Below, one piece after another: positions 37,509 through 46,026 of a stretch of 64,000 nucleotides of DNA. The notes under the pieces were generated by a model, which searched no databases, was not told the origin of the DNA, and worked only from the letters and a program-made list of their open reading frames with translations. The translations under genes and the position numbers were made by a program. The DNA comes from an uncultured Ruminiclostridium sp. (GTDB lineage: Bacteria > Bacillota > Clostridia > Oscillospirales > Ruminococcaceae), in the NCBI GenBank assembly GCA_910588335.1, contig CAJUQV010000014.1:1-64000 (forward strand), given 5' to 3'. Every line of letters starts with the position of its first letter. The first letter of the stretch is position 1.

Positions 37509-37639
37509 TAACTCTTGAATTTTTTATGCGCCCAAAGACTTCCGAAACAAGGAAGAAAGCCGCAGGAATATACGCATATTTCAAGGGTTTCCGACGAGGT
37601 ATTTCGGCAGACGGCCAAGCCGAAATTGTTCAAGAGTTA
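37509..37639 (+). repeat. MITE-like element with shared hairpin core, copy 3
   Basis: Perfect 11-base terminal repeats TAACTCTTGAA (37509-37519) and TTCAAGAGTTA (37629-37639) enclose the core gcaggaatatacgcatatttcaag (37562-37585). TA is at both borders. The element sits directly after copy 2, sharing the TA. No protein gene is inside. Confidence 0.7.
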
Positions 37640-37676
37640 TACTAAGGCTTGTTTGAATAACGGTAACAACGCATAC

Positions 37677-37703
37677 GAAAACCCACCCGAAAAAACGGGT
37701 GGG
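37677..37703 (-). terminator. Terminator after the transketolase genes
   Basis: cccacccg (37682-37689) and cgggtggg (37696-37703) form an 8-base GC stem with a 6-base loop. The minus strand continues TTTTCG. It lies 8 bases past the stop codon. Confidence 0.75.
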
Positions 37704-37711
37704 CTAAAGAA

Positions 37712-38647
37712 CTATTTACCCAAGGCTTCCTTGGTAACCTTGACAATATTATCGGAGCAAAGACCGAACTCCTTAAGCAAAGGAACAGCGGGACCGCTGT
37801 GTCCGAATTTATCCTGAACGCCGATTTTAATAACAGGAACGGGAACCGTTTCGGTAACGACTTCGGAAACGGCGCTGCCGAGACCTCCGATAACGGAGTG
37901 CTCCTCAACGGTGATTATCTTGCCGGTTTCCTTGGCGGCTATGATTATAATATCGCGGTCAATGGGCTTAATGGTGTGAATGTTGATAACACGGGCATTG
38001 ATTCCCTGCTCCGCAAGGATTTTTCCCGCTTCGATGGCTTCGTTTACCATAAGACCCGTTGCGATAATGGCGATATCATTACCGCTTCTCAGCTCAATGC
38101 CTTTTCCCAGCTCAAATTTATAGGTTTTAGGGTCATTGAAGGTGGGAATTGCAAGTCTTCCAAATCTCATATAGGTAGGGCCTACGTAATCCGCCATCGC
38201 CAATACCGCCGCCTTAGTTTCAACGTCGTCGGCAGGGTTGATGACCGTCATTCCGGGGAGTACACGCATAAGGGCTATATCCTCATTGCACTGGTGTGAA
38301 GCGCCGTCCTCGCCTACGGATATTCCCGCGTGTGTAGCGCCGATCTTAACATTGAGGTGAGGATAGCAAATGCTGTTTCTCACTATCTCAAAGGCACGTC
38401 CCGCGGCAAACATTGCGAAACTGCTGGCAAAAACAAGCTTTCCGGTTGTGGCGATACCCGCCGCAACGCCCATCATATCTGCTTCCGCGATACCGCAGTC
38501 AAAAAAGCGGTCGGGATATGCTTTTTTATATATACCCGTCTTTGTCGCTGCCGCCAAATCAGCATCAAGCACAATAAGGTCGGGTCTTTTTTCGGCAAGC
38601 ATAACAAGAGCTTCACCGTAACTGTCACGAGTTGCTTTTTTATCCAT
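37712..38647 (-). CDS. Transketolase, C-terminal (pyrimidine-binding) subunit
   Basis: The second half of a split transketolase, which transfers two-carbon units in the non-oxidative pentose phosphate pathway. The 311-residue protein has the pyrimidine-domain signature with the catalytic glutamate region IAEADMMGVAAGIATTG and the C-terminal transketolase domain near EEHSVIGGLGSAVSEV. Split transketolases of about 280 and 310 residues are common in Clostridia. It begins 26 bases after the N-terminal half. A DXP synthase relative is excluded by the partner and length. Confidence 0.93.
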   Translation of the reverse strand: MDKKATRDSYGEALVMLAEKRPDLIVLDADLAAATKTGIYKKAYPDRFFDCGIAEADMMGVAAGIATTGKLVFASSFAMFAAGRAFEIVRNSICYPHLNVKIGATHAGISVGEDGASHQCNEDIALMRVLPGMTVINPADDVETKAAVLAMADYVGPTYMRFGRLAIPTFNDPKTYKFELGKGIELRSGNDIAIIATGLMVNEAIEAGKILAEQGINARVINIHTIKPIDRDIIIIAAKETGKIITVEEHSVIGGLGSAVSEVVTETVPVPVIKIGVQDKFGHSGPAVPLLKEFGLCSDNIVKVTKEALGK

Positions 38648-38673
38648 AATTCTGTAATACCGATCCTTTCCAA

Positions 38674-39516
38674 TTACTTAGTAAGCTCGTCAAGCTTTGC
38701 CTTTAATTCGGCGACGGCGGTGTTGTATTCCTCTTCGTTAGGAGCCTTGCCATGCCATCCCACCTGATTTTCCATGTAGCTTACGCCCTTACCCTTGGTG
38801 GTCTTTAAAATAATGGCGGTAGGCTGGTTGGCTACCGTTTCGGCTTCATTGAAAGCCTTTTCAATAGCATCAAAATCGTGTCCGTCGATAACGATAACAT
38901 GCCAGCCGAATGACCTGAACTTTTCGTCTATGGGGTACGGACTCATTACCTCGCTGATTTTTCCGTCTATCTGAAGTCCGTTGTTATCCACTACCGCCAC
39001 CAGATTGTCAAGCTGATAATGAGCAGCCAGCATTGCCGCCTCCCACACAAGGCCTTCTTCAAGCTCGCCATCGCCGAGAACGGCGTAAACTCTGTATATA
39101 TCGTTATCCAGCTTTCCCGAAAGAGCCATGCCGCAGGCGGCGGAAATTCCCTGTCCCAAAGAACCGGTGCTCATATCAACGCCGGGGATCTTACCCAAAA
39201 CGGGGTGACCCTGCAAATAGCTGTCGATATGACGAAGGGTTTTCAGATCCTCAACGGGAAAAAATCCTCTGTTTGCCAACACCGAGTAGAGGGCCGGAGC
39301 GGTATGTCCCTTAGAGAGCACCAGCCTGTCCCTGTCAGGCATTGTGGGATTCTGGGGATCAATATTCATCCTGTTGAAATACAGATATGTGAGCGCATCG
39401 CATACGGAAAGCGATCCGCCGGGGTGACCGCATTTTGCGCCGTAAACACCCTCTATAATTCCCAACCTTACCTTGGCAGCGTTTATTTCAAGCTGCTTCT
39501 TGTGTACCTGATCCAT
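38674..39516 (-). CDS. Transketolase, N-terminal (TPP-binding) subunit
   Basis: The first half of the split transketolase, 280 residues, binds thiamine diphosphate. It shows GVYGAKCGHPGGSLSVCDALTYLY, the TPP motif GDGELEEGLVWEAAMLAAHYQLDNLVAVVDNNG and HGKAPNEEEY. It is paired with the C-terminal subunit encoded next. A ribosome binding site AAAGGAAAC precedes the ATG. The pair has its own promoter and terminator. Confidence 0.95.
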   Translation of the reverse strand: MDQVHKKQLEINAAKVRLGIIEGVYGAKCGHPGGSLSVCDALTYLYFNRMNIDPQNPTMPDRDRLVLSKGHTAPALYSVLANRGFFPVEDLKTLRHIDSYLQGHPVLGKIPGVDMSTGSLGQGISAACGMALSGKLDNDIYRVYAVLGDGELEEGLVWEAAMLAAHYQLDNLVAVVDNNGLQIDGKISEVMSPYPIDEKFRSFGWHVIVIDGHDFDAIEKAFNEAETVANQPTAIILKTTKGKGVSYMENQVGWHGKAPNEEEYNTAVAELKAKLDELTK

Positions 39517-39582
39517 TTGATAGTTTCCTTTCTGTGTATTTATATAATGTCTTTATATTCTATTTTTTTGCTCTTTTAAAAT

Positions 39583-39611
39583 ATTATACCACTTTTTTCC
39601 GAATTACACAA
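39583..39611 (-). promoter_or_regulatory. Probable sigma-A promoter of the transketolase pair
   Basis: On the minus strand TTGTGT, 17 bases and TATAAT, 67 bases before the start codon. The -10 box is perfect and the -35 box weak. Confidence 0.5.
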
Positions 39612-39615
39612 TACC

Positions 39616-40629
39616 TTATTTTAAAATTACCTCGCTGTCAAAAAATTTTTCCTGAAAATCAACAGCGCTTTCTATTTCCTCTTTGGAAAACTCACAGCCG
39701 TCTTTTGCAACCACCCATTTGTCCTCCACATCGTTAAATCTGTGAACAACCGCAATTATCCTTCCGGTAAATTCGCTTACGGCTCTGTCTTCGCCCAGAT
39801 AATAAACGTCCTGATCCGATCCGTCTCCCGCTGACACGCCTTCTACATAACCGTAGTTAACCGGATAGTAAAGGGATTTTATTCTTGGATGGAAAGTTCC
39901 GAGAGGTCTGTCCGTCTTTCCCGTTATTCTATTACCGATTATATCCGAATAATCAAGAGGCTCGGATTTCTTTTTGAGTTTTGCCCATATATGATAATGC
40001 TTGCTGTTTTGTATTTTTCCGTATGAAATACAATTGCCCGAATGTATAACTCTTATAAGCTCAAATTCGGGTTCAAAAAATTTTTTTATATCATTCAGAT
40101 TTACAAAAAAGTGCGGAACATTTTTTTCGGGACCGTCCTCCGTTTTAATTACCGTATTTTCATCCACATGCGGATAGTTTGCTTCACAAAAGGAATAGGC
40201 TGCCTTTGAACATAGGGTAAGAAATATTTCACCGTCCGGCTTTAATATTTTCTTTATCTTATCCAATATTCTTTTAAATCCCATAGTATCGGTATGTGAA
40301 ACCGCATTATACGAAAAAATACAGTCAAAGGAATTTTCCCGATAGGGTAATTCAAGCATATCACAGACCTTTGAGGTGATTATGACATTTTCCCGCTTCT
40401 CGGCTTCTCTTAATTTTTTAATCGCATACTCGGAAATATCAACCGCCGTTACCTTAAATCCGTTTCGGGCAAAAAGCAGTGAATGTCTGCCCAATCCACA
40501 GCCTAAGTCCAGTATAGACCTACTGCCCTGTTTTTTCCACTTTTCACAGAAGTAATAGCTTTCATCGGAGGGATCAAGCCAAAATGATTCGTCAGCGGTT
40601 TCCCAGTTCCAGCCCTTTGATTCCACCAT
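39616..40629 (-). CDS. Class I methyltransferase - inorganic-pyrophosphatase-like fusion
   Basis: A 337-residue two-domain protein. Residues 1-220 form a SAM-dependent methyltransferase: motif I ILDLGCGLGRHS (39-50), AVDISEYAIKKLREAE and FDCIFSYNAVSHTD. Residues 228-337 resemble small family-I-type inorganic pyrophosphatases of Clostridia: GKTDRPLGTFHPR, YYPVNYGYVEGVSAGDGSDQDVYYLG and VVHRFNDVEDKWVV. The pyrophosphatase signature DxDPxD is altered to DGSDQD. Neither substrate is known. Methyl transfer releases no pyrophosphate, so the domains may act on unrelated steps. It lies 26 bases after the HAD gene. Confidence 0.8.
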   Translation of the reverse strand: MVESKGWNWETADESFWLDPSDESYYFCEKWKKQGSRSILDLGCGLGRHSLLFARNGFKVTAVDISEYAIKKLREAEKRENVIITSKVCDMLELPYRENSFDCIFSYNAVSHTDTMGFKRILDKIKKILKPDGEIFLTLCSKAAYSFCEANYPHVDENTVIKTEDGPEKNVPHFFVNLNDIKKFFEPEFELIRVIHSGNCISYGKIQNSKHYHIWAKLKKKSEPLDYSDIIGNRITGKTDRPLGTFHPRIKSLYYPVNYGYVEGVSAGDGSDQDVYYLGEDRAVSEFTGRIIAVVHRFNDVEDKWVVAKDGCEFSKEEIESAVDFQEKFFDSEVILK

Positions 40630-40655
40630 CTTATTATGTCTCCTTAAAAACGCTT

Positions 40656-41465
40656 TTACATTTTTTCTATGTAGTCAATAACCTCGGAAATCGCCCCGCT
40701 GTTGTTGTCGCAAACAACCAGATCAGCCGCGTCCTTCGCGGACTGCTGCGCCGAGGCCACCGCTACGCCGAGACTCGCCTGTTCTATCAGCTCGATATCG
40801 TTGTTGTAATCGCCTACCCCTACTGTGAAAGCGTCCTTTTTTTCCATTATCTCAAGAAGTTTTTGGAAGCCGCTTCCCTTGTTCACTCCAAGAGGGAGCA
40901 TTTCAAAATAATGATTCTCGCTTCGTACCCAGTGAGCCGAATTCGTATACTTGGGACGTTCATACACAAAATCAATTATTTTCTGTATATTTTCGGGGGG
41001 ATATGCTATCAGCATTTTAAGCCAGCTTTCCTCGTTTATCTCGTCAACGCCGCACATTATGGGCTGTACGTTTTCTAAAGCAAGATGCTCCCGTTCGATT
41101 TGATTTATTGAGGGAACGTAAACCTTGTCGCGGCACAAAATTTCAATGGCGATATCGGGAAAGGCTTCTATAAGCTCTTCAGCCGTATTTTTTGCGGATT
41201 CGGGAAGAGCGCTGTGCCATAAAAACTTATCATTGTTAAAATCATAAACCGCTGAGCCGTTGAAAATTACGGCGGGAGTATTAAGACCTACTCTTTCGGC
41301 TACAGGTTTTGCCATTGAATAGCCGCGTCCCGTAGCTAAGGTAAATATTCCGCCGCCCGATCTGAAACGGTTTATGGCTTCCATATCCTTGGGAAGTATC
41401 TTTTTTTCGTCGGTCACTAAGGTGCCGTCTATATCGGTCATTATAATAACGTTTTTAAAGTTCAT
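40656..41465 (-). CDS. HAD-superfamily Cof-type phosphatase
   Basis: A 269-residue class IIB HAD phosphatase. Motif I is IMTDIDGTLVTDEKKI with the nucleophile aspartate, motif III includes the lysine in GVNKGSGFQKLLEIM, and motif IV is VGVGDYNNDIELIEQA. Such enzymes dephosphorylate sugar phosphates, FMN or PLP, and specificity is not predictable. It follows rluD by 20 bases on the same strand. The family is numerous in Firmicutes. Confidence 0.9.
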   Translation of the reverse strand: MNFKNVIIMTDIDGTLVTDEKKILPKDMEAINRFRSGGGIFTLATGRGYSMAKPVAERVGLNTPAVIFNGSAVYDFNNDKFLWHSALPESAKNTAEELIEAFPDIAIEILCRDKVYVPSINQIEREHLALENVQPIMCGVDEINEESWLKMLIAYPPENIQKIIDFVYERPKYTNSAHWVRSENHYFEMLPLGVNKGSGFQKLLEIMEKKDAFTVGVGDYNNDIELIEQASLGVAVASAQQSAKDAADLVVCDNNSGAISEVIDYIEKM

Positions 41466-41485
41466 ATATCCCTCTTATTCTATTT

Positions 41486-42394
41486 TTATAAATCTGCATT
41501 ACCGCCGATATTTTTCAGCATTTTTTTAAAATATTCGGGAAGTTCGGAGGAAAAAAACAGGTTTTCTCCCGTTATCGGATGGACAAAGCCTATTTCCCTT
41601 GCATGGAGGCACTGCCCTTCCAGCCATTTGGGCTTTCCGTCGCCGTAAACCGGATCCCCCGCAACAGGATGACCGATATACGCCATATGAACCCTTATCT
41701 GATGAGTTCTCCCCGTTTCCAAGGTAAGACGAAGATGCGAATGTTTTTGATAATTTTCTATAACCTCGTAAATTGTCTTTGCTTCTCTTCCGTTTTCACA
41801 TACCGCCATTTTTTTTCGGTCGATTCTGTGCCTCGCCAAAGGGGCGTTTACTGTTCCGTTTTCTTTCATTCCCCCCAAAACAATCGCTTCATATCTTCTA
41901 ATGAAGCTGTGACATTTTATCTGCTGCGCAAGACCGTTATGAGCCGCATCGTTTTTAGCAACTATCAGGAGTCCGCTGGTATCCTTATCTATCCTGTGGA
42001 CTATGCCGGGACGTATCACTCCGTTTATTCCCGAAAGACTGCCTTTACAATGATACATTAAGGCATTCACAAGGGTTCCGGCGTAATGCCCCGGAGCGGG
42101 ATGCACTACCATTCCCTTTGGCTTGTTTACCACAAGAAGATCCTTATCCTCATACAATATATTTAATGATATATTTTCGGCTTTTATTTCCGGCTCTTCC
42201 GCTTCCGGCAATTCGATCTCAATAATATCCCCGGATTTCAGCCTGAAATTTTTCCCGCACACCTTTCCGTTAACTAAACATTTGCCTTTTTCCAACAAGA
42301 CAGACGCTGTTGAACGGGAAAGCTCCGAATTGTCGGAAACGTATTTGTCCGCGCGTACGTTTTCGGATAATACCGTTAAAATCAGCTTACTCAT
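41486..42394 (-). CDS. rluD: Large-subunit rRNA pseudouridine synthase, RluD family
   Basis: It converts uridine to pseudouridine in rRNA. The 302-residue protein has an N-terminal S4 domain (SRSTASVLLEKGKCLVNG) and the catalytic aspartate in HRIDKDTSGLLIVAKND, with RTHQIRVHMAYIGHPVAGDPVYG at the end. Its ATG overlaps the lspA stop by 4 bases. The lspA-rluD(ylyB) pair is conserved in Firmicutes. Exact target positions are inferred by family. Confidence 0.93.
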   Translation of the reverse strand: MSKLILTVLSENVRADKYVSDNSELSRSTASVLLEKGKCLVNGKVCGKNFRLKSGDIIEIELPEAEEPEIKAENISLNILYEDKDLLVVNKPKGMVVHPAPGHYAGTLVNALMYHCKGSLSGINGVIRPGIVHRIDKDTSGLLIVAKNDAAHNGLAQQIKCHSFIRRYEAIVLGGMKENGTVNAPLARHRIDRKKMAVCENGREAKTIYEVIENYQKHSHLRLTLETGRTHQIRVHMAYIGHPVAGDPVYGDGKPKWLEGQCLHAREIGFVHPITGENLFFSSELPEYFKKMLKNIGGNADL

Positions 42395-43014
42395 TTATCC
42401 TCTTTTTTTCTAATTTCAGCCTTTATAGATGCGCCGGAATTCTTTTTGTCGAAAGCCTCGTAGGTATTAAGATCAGTTTCGGGATTTACGCCCTCCGCTT
42501 TTACTTCTGATGAATCTTCCTCGGCACATGCTCTTATCTTTTTCTCCTTAGACGTCTTTATCTCATCATGAATATAAAACAACATCAAAAAAAATGTGCC
42601 CATTACCGCACAAATATCGGCAAAATTGAATACGGCAAATTTTATTATCCTAAAATCAATAAAATCAACCACATAATTATTGACTATCCTGTCGATAAGG
42701 TTACCGATACCGCCTGCTATAATAAAAGAGAAGCACCATATATAAGACGTTTTTTTTACTCGTTTTGACAACATCAATATAATAACCCCCAATATAACTA
42801 TGGAGGTTAATATAATTAAAAAGGTTTGTTTATCCTTAAGAATACTGAACGCCGCTCCCGTATTCTCCTTGTAGGTAAAATTAAGCCATTCGTTTTCGCC
42901 AATACTTAAAATATTAACGGTTCCTTGAGGCTTTATATATGTTACGGCAAGGTACTTTGTTAACTGATCTATTCCGACAAGCAGTGCCGCAGCGGCCAAA
43001 GCAATATAAGTCAT
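42391..43014 (-). CDS. lspA: Lipoprotein signal peptidase with an extra charged tail
   Basis: It cleaves the signal peptide of diacylglyceryl-modified prolipoproteins. Four membrane helices are seen in residues 1-160. The catalytic aspartates are in GNLIDRIVNNYVVDFID and FAVFNFADICAV. At 207 residues it is about 45 longer than usual because of a C-terminal Lys/Glu-rich tail (about 162-207), probably cytoplasmic and disordered. It overlaps rluD and follows divIVA by about 50 bases. Confidence 0.94.
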   Translation of the reverse strand: MTYIALAAAALLVGIDQLTKYLAVTYIKPQGTVNILSIGENEWLNFTYKENTGAAFSILKDKQTFLIILTSIVILGVIILMLSKRVKKTSYIWCFSFIIAGGIGNLIDRIVNNYVVDFIDFRIIKFAVFNFADICAVMGTFFLMLFYIHDEIKTSKEKKIRACAEEDSSEVKAEGVNPETDLNTYEAFDKKNSGASIKAEIRKKEDK

Positions 43015-43063
43015 TGTCTTTCCTTTTATCCGTTCATTTTTCGGTGTACAATTGATTTAGTTT

Positions 43064-43966
43064 TTACTTTTTATTGTTGCTTCCAAACTGAAGCTTTTCA
43101 TATTTGGACTTACGTTTAGACTTGTCAAATAAAGGACTGCTTGTTTCGTCGTATTCCTCCACGTCCTCGGCAACTGCCTCTTCTTCGAATACGGGCTTTG
43201 AAGCAATCTCTGTAGTTTTTTCAAGTACTATCGCTTCGTTTTCCTTATTGATTTTTTCGAGTTTTAACTCCGCCTTCTTTTCCTTTGCCGCAACAGGCTT
43301 GGGAGACTCCTCAGCCTTATCGGTATTGGGAGCTTCTTCAAGGGGCTTCTGTTCCTCTGTAAACTTTATGGTATCCTTGGCATTCAGCACAAATTCGTTA
43401 TCGCACTTTGCGGGAATAGAGTTAATGTAAGTGATGTGCTCCTGATACCCCTTAAGGAGCCTTTCGATAAACGCTTTGCTTTCATCTCTTGTTTTTGCAA
43501 GAATGGATTCCTGCTTTCTTATCTCGGCCTCCATCGCGGCTTTTATCTCGGCAGATTTACGCTCACACTCGGCGATAATTTTGGTTTTCTCGGCGTTAGC
43601 ATCATCAACAAGCTTTTTAGCGTATTCCTCCTTCTCATTAACTCTGTCCTCGGCATCTTTAATCATTTTTTCAGACTTTTCCTTAGCGTCGCTCATCATT
43701 TTATCGGATTTTTCCTTAGCGACAGCCAAAACAGAGCTGCTCTGCTTCTGAGCGCCCAAAAGAGCTTCCTTTATTGCATCCTCGTCGTTTCTGTACTCGC
43801 GTATCTTATCTGCGAGCACTTCCATCTTCTTTTCCTGTTCCTCGCTTAGCTTTTTCAGATTGGCAAATTCGGCCGACATTTCCTCAAGAAAATCGTCAAC
43901 CTCCTCCATTTTATAACCGTTTAAGCCTTTAGCGAATTTCTTTTCCTTTATGTCCTTTGCTTCCAT
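43064..43966 (-). CDS. divIVA: DivIVA-family cell division/polarity protein
   Basis: A coiled-coil protein that binds curved membrane at the septum and poles. The N-terminal lipid-binding domain is recognisable (IKEKKFAKGLNGYKMEEVDDFLEEM). It is followed by about 150 residues of heptad coiled coil, with near-repeats KEKSDKMMSDA and KEKSEKMIKDA. The last 100 residues are acidic and low in complexity and end in KRKSKYEKLQFGSNNKK. At 300 residues it is longer than B. subtilis DivIVA (164) because of this tail. It lies between ylmH and lspA as in other Firmicutes, although ileS is missing. Confidence 0.92.
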   Translation of the reverse strand: MEAKDIKEKKFAKGLNGYKMEEVDDFLEEMSAEFANLKKLSEEQEKKMEVLADKIREYRNDEDAIKEALLGAQKQSSSVLAVAKEKSDKMMSDAKEKSEKMIKDAEDRVNEKEEYAKKLVDDANAEKTKIIAECERKSAEIKAAMEAEIRKQESILAKTRDESKAFIERLLKGYQEHITYINSIPAKCDNEFVLNAKDTIKFTEEQKPLEEAPNTDKAEESPKPVAAKEKKAELKLEKINKENEAIVLEKTTEIASKPVFEEEAVAEDVEEYDETSSPLFDKSKRKSKYEKLQFGSNNKK

Positions 43967-44023
43967 TGAACGCCTCCGTGTTTGTTTTTTTATTGTACTG
44001 ATTATCCTGCCCCGAAACCTTAA

Positions 44024-44782
44024 TCATTTATACTTTTTTAGCAGGGCGTGTTTTTTGCCTTTTTTCGTTTCAAAACCAAGCCGTGAAAAAATAAACTTTC
44101 CGTATCCCTTTACCGAAAAGACCTCTCCCTCGTCTATATTCCTTGAAACAGAAGAAACCTCAATATCATCGGATACGACCTTTCCCGATTTTATCAACGC
44201 AACCGCTTTTTCACGGCTTATTCCGCAGGCAGCCGCCACTAAAACGTCTATCCTTTCGGAAGCGATAACCGCGAAAATTTCCTCAAATTCCTGTTGTGGA
44301 ATTACAATCTTAAGACCAGCTTCCTGTTTTACACCTACTCTTCCGATTTTTTCAATCTCGGCGGAAATAAGGGCAGCGGCGTTTTTTGTGGCAAATACCG
44401 CCGCTCCGCCTTCAATCACGGCTATGTCGCCTATCTGATCTCTTTTGATCCCAAGGGACATAAGCGCTCCCAAAAAATCACGATGAGTAAGCTTATCTTT
44501 AGGGCGAAAGAAAAAAGTTACTGCTTCAAAAGGATAATTATCCATTTCCACCGAAGGAGAGGAAAACATTTTTCTCACAGCACCCTCATATCCACCCCAA
44601 AAACCGCATTCAACTCCAACGGAGGAAGCGGTGTACTCCGCGAGCCTTTGTTCCCTCTCTGTAAGAAAACCGCTGAACTTGGGAGTGAAGGTTTTTTCAC
44701 TTATCAGAGATATATCCCTGATATGGCGGCAAAACTCCGTTTCCTCCCCGTTTACGGGCAGATACGTGTTAGCCGATATCAT
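44024..44782 (-). CDS. ylmH: YlmH-type RNA-binding protein with S4 domain
   Basis: A 252-residue protein with an N-terminal YlmH region (GFLTEREQRLAEY, FFFRPKDKLTHRDFLGALMSLGIKRDQIGDI) and a C-terminal S4 domain (ISREKAVALIKSGKVVSDDIEV). YlmH binds the ribosome and helps rescue stalled nascent chains in Firmicutes. Its ATG overlaps the sepF stop by 4 bases. ylmG, which usually lies between sepF and ylmH, is absent. Confidence 0.9.
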   Translation of the reverse strand: MISANTYLPVNGEETEFCRHIRDISLISEKTFTPKFSGFLTEREQRLAEYTASSVGVECGFWGGYEGAVRKMFSSPSVEMDNYPFEAVTFFFRPKDKLTHRDFLGALMSLGIKRDQIGDIAVIEGGAAVFATKNAAALISAEIEKIGRVGVKQEAGLKIVIPQQEFEEIFAVIASERIDVLVAAACGISREKAVALIKSGKVVSDDIEVSSVSRNIDEGEVFSVKGYGKFIFSRLGFETKKGKKHALLKKYK

Positions 44783-45234
44783 TGCATAATATCTCCTCCG
44801 AGTTCTTCCAACAAATCGCCCGAAATATCCACATTATAAGGAACAAGAATATATGATGTGTTGGCTATGCGCTTAAGCTCTCCGTCCGCCGCATAAGCTA
44901 CGCCGGCAAGAAAATCTATAAGTCTGTTAGCCACATCCTTATTTGTATTGTCAAGGTTAAGAACTATTGCTTTTTTACTTTTGAAATGATCAGCTATCTC
45001 CACAACGTCGTTAAATCTTTCGGCTTTGAAAACTATTACCTGAAGCCTCGTTGTAGCGGGAATATTAAGTACCTTGCCCGACCTTGGGACGCTAGTGATA
45101 TTCGGGGTTCGTTTATAACCGTAGTCCTCATCTGCGCTTACGCTTTCGTCATTATCCTCATTGTCGTTATAATCCAAATCTTCGTCTTCTTCCTCGTAGC
45201 CGGATATTTTTTTTATAGCGTCTAAAAATCCCAT
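44779..45234 (-). CDS. sepF: Cell division protein SepF
   Basis: It anchors FtsZ to the membrane and organises the septum. The 151-residue protein has the amphipathic N-terminal helix MGFLDAIKKISG, an acidic linker (about 15-45) and the SepF core beginning near LQVIVFKAERFNDVVEIADHF and KAIVLNLDNTNKDVANRLIDFLAGV. It sits between yggS and ylmH as in B. subtilis. Confidence 0.95.
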   Translation of the reverse strand: MGFLDAIKKISGYEEEDEDLDYNDNEDNDESVSADEDYGYKRTPNITSVPRSGKVLNIPATTRLQVIVFKAERFNDVVEIADHFKSKKAIVLNLDNTNKDVANRLIDFLAGVAYAADGELKRIANTSYILVPYNVDISGDLLEELGGDIMQ

Positions 45235-45258
45235 CTTTTTTCCTTTCCGAAAGCGGTT

Positions 45259-46026
45259 TTACGCTTCTTTATATTTTCTTTTACCGAACAGCGCACTTCC
45301 TACTCTTACTATATTTGATCCGTAAAGCACCGCTTGTTCGTAATCCCGCGACATTCCCATTGAAAGAGTATCAATGCCGCCGTATTTTAAACGATAGTCG
45401 CAGTATATCCGCTCCATCAACTCAAAATATTTTTCATTGCCGCCGTTTAAGGCAGGCGGAGGTATAGCCATAAAACCTCTGAGTCTTGCTCCCGAAAGAG
45501 AAAAACAAAAGGAGACCAATTCGTCCAGCTCTTCGCGTAAAACGCCGCCTTTGCTTTCTTCTCTGCCGATATTGACCTCGATCAGAATATCGATAACCTT
45601 CCCGACGGCAAGCGCCCTTTTGTCTATTTCGGTCGCCAATTTTATGTTGTCAACGGAATGTATCATACTGACCTTGTCGGTTATATATTTGACCTTGTTG
45701 CTTTGAAGACCGCCGATAAAATGAATCTCACAGTTTTTGTCGTAGAAATCATACTTACCGAGAAACTCCTGCACGCGATTTTCTCCCAAAAGATTCACAC
45801 CGAGAGAAGCCGCAAAATTAACCTTTTCGTAAGGAACCGTCTTAGTCACCGCCATAAGCCTTACCTTATCCGTTCTTCCCGCTCTGAGCATAGCTTTTTC
45901 GATGTTTTCGACAATCCTTTTATAGCTTTCGGCAATCCCGATAAAATCGGCGTCGGCAGCTCCTGCCTTCGCCGTGTTAGTATCGGGCAGCTCTTCATTA
46001 TTACTGCTGAATGATTTTTCCGTCAT
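45259..46026 (-). CDS. YggS/YlmE-family pyridoxal phosphate-binding protein
   Basis: A 255-residue PLP homeostasis protein. The PLP lysine lies in LMAVTKTVPYEKV, followed by LGENRVQEFLGKY, HFIGGLQSNKVKYI and GLSMGMSRDYEQAV-like end (TLSMGMSRDYE). No enzyme activity is firmly known, and the family keeps free PLP and amino acid pools in balance. The start at 46026 is preferred over 46047, giving 26 bases of overlap with the adaptor gene, because a GAAGGG site precedes it and the N-terminus fits better. Confidence 0.92.
   Translation of the reverse strand: MTEKSFSSNNEELPDTNTAKAGAADADFIGIAESYKRIVENIEKAMLRAGRTDKVRLMAVTKTVPYEKVNFAASLGVNLLGENRVQEFLGKYDFYDKNCEIHFIGGLQSNKVKYITDKVSMIHSVDNIKLATEIDKRALAVGKVIDILIEVNIGREESKGGVLREELDELVSFCFSLSGARLRGFMAIPPPALNGGNEKYFELMERIYCDYRLKYGGIDTLSMGMSRDYEQAVLYGSNIVRVGSALFGKRKYKEA

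Noticed and set aside
37345..37584. 79-codon minus-strand frame and a 100-codon plus-strand frame after pyrC
   Set aside because: They run across two inverted-repeat elements. Coding potential follows from the repeat hairpins, not from a protein family.
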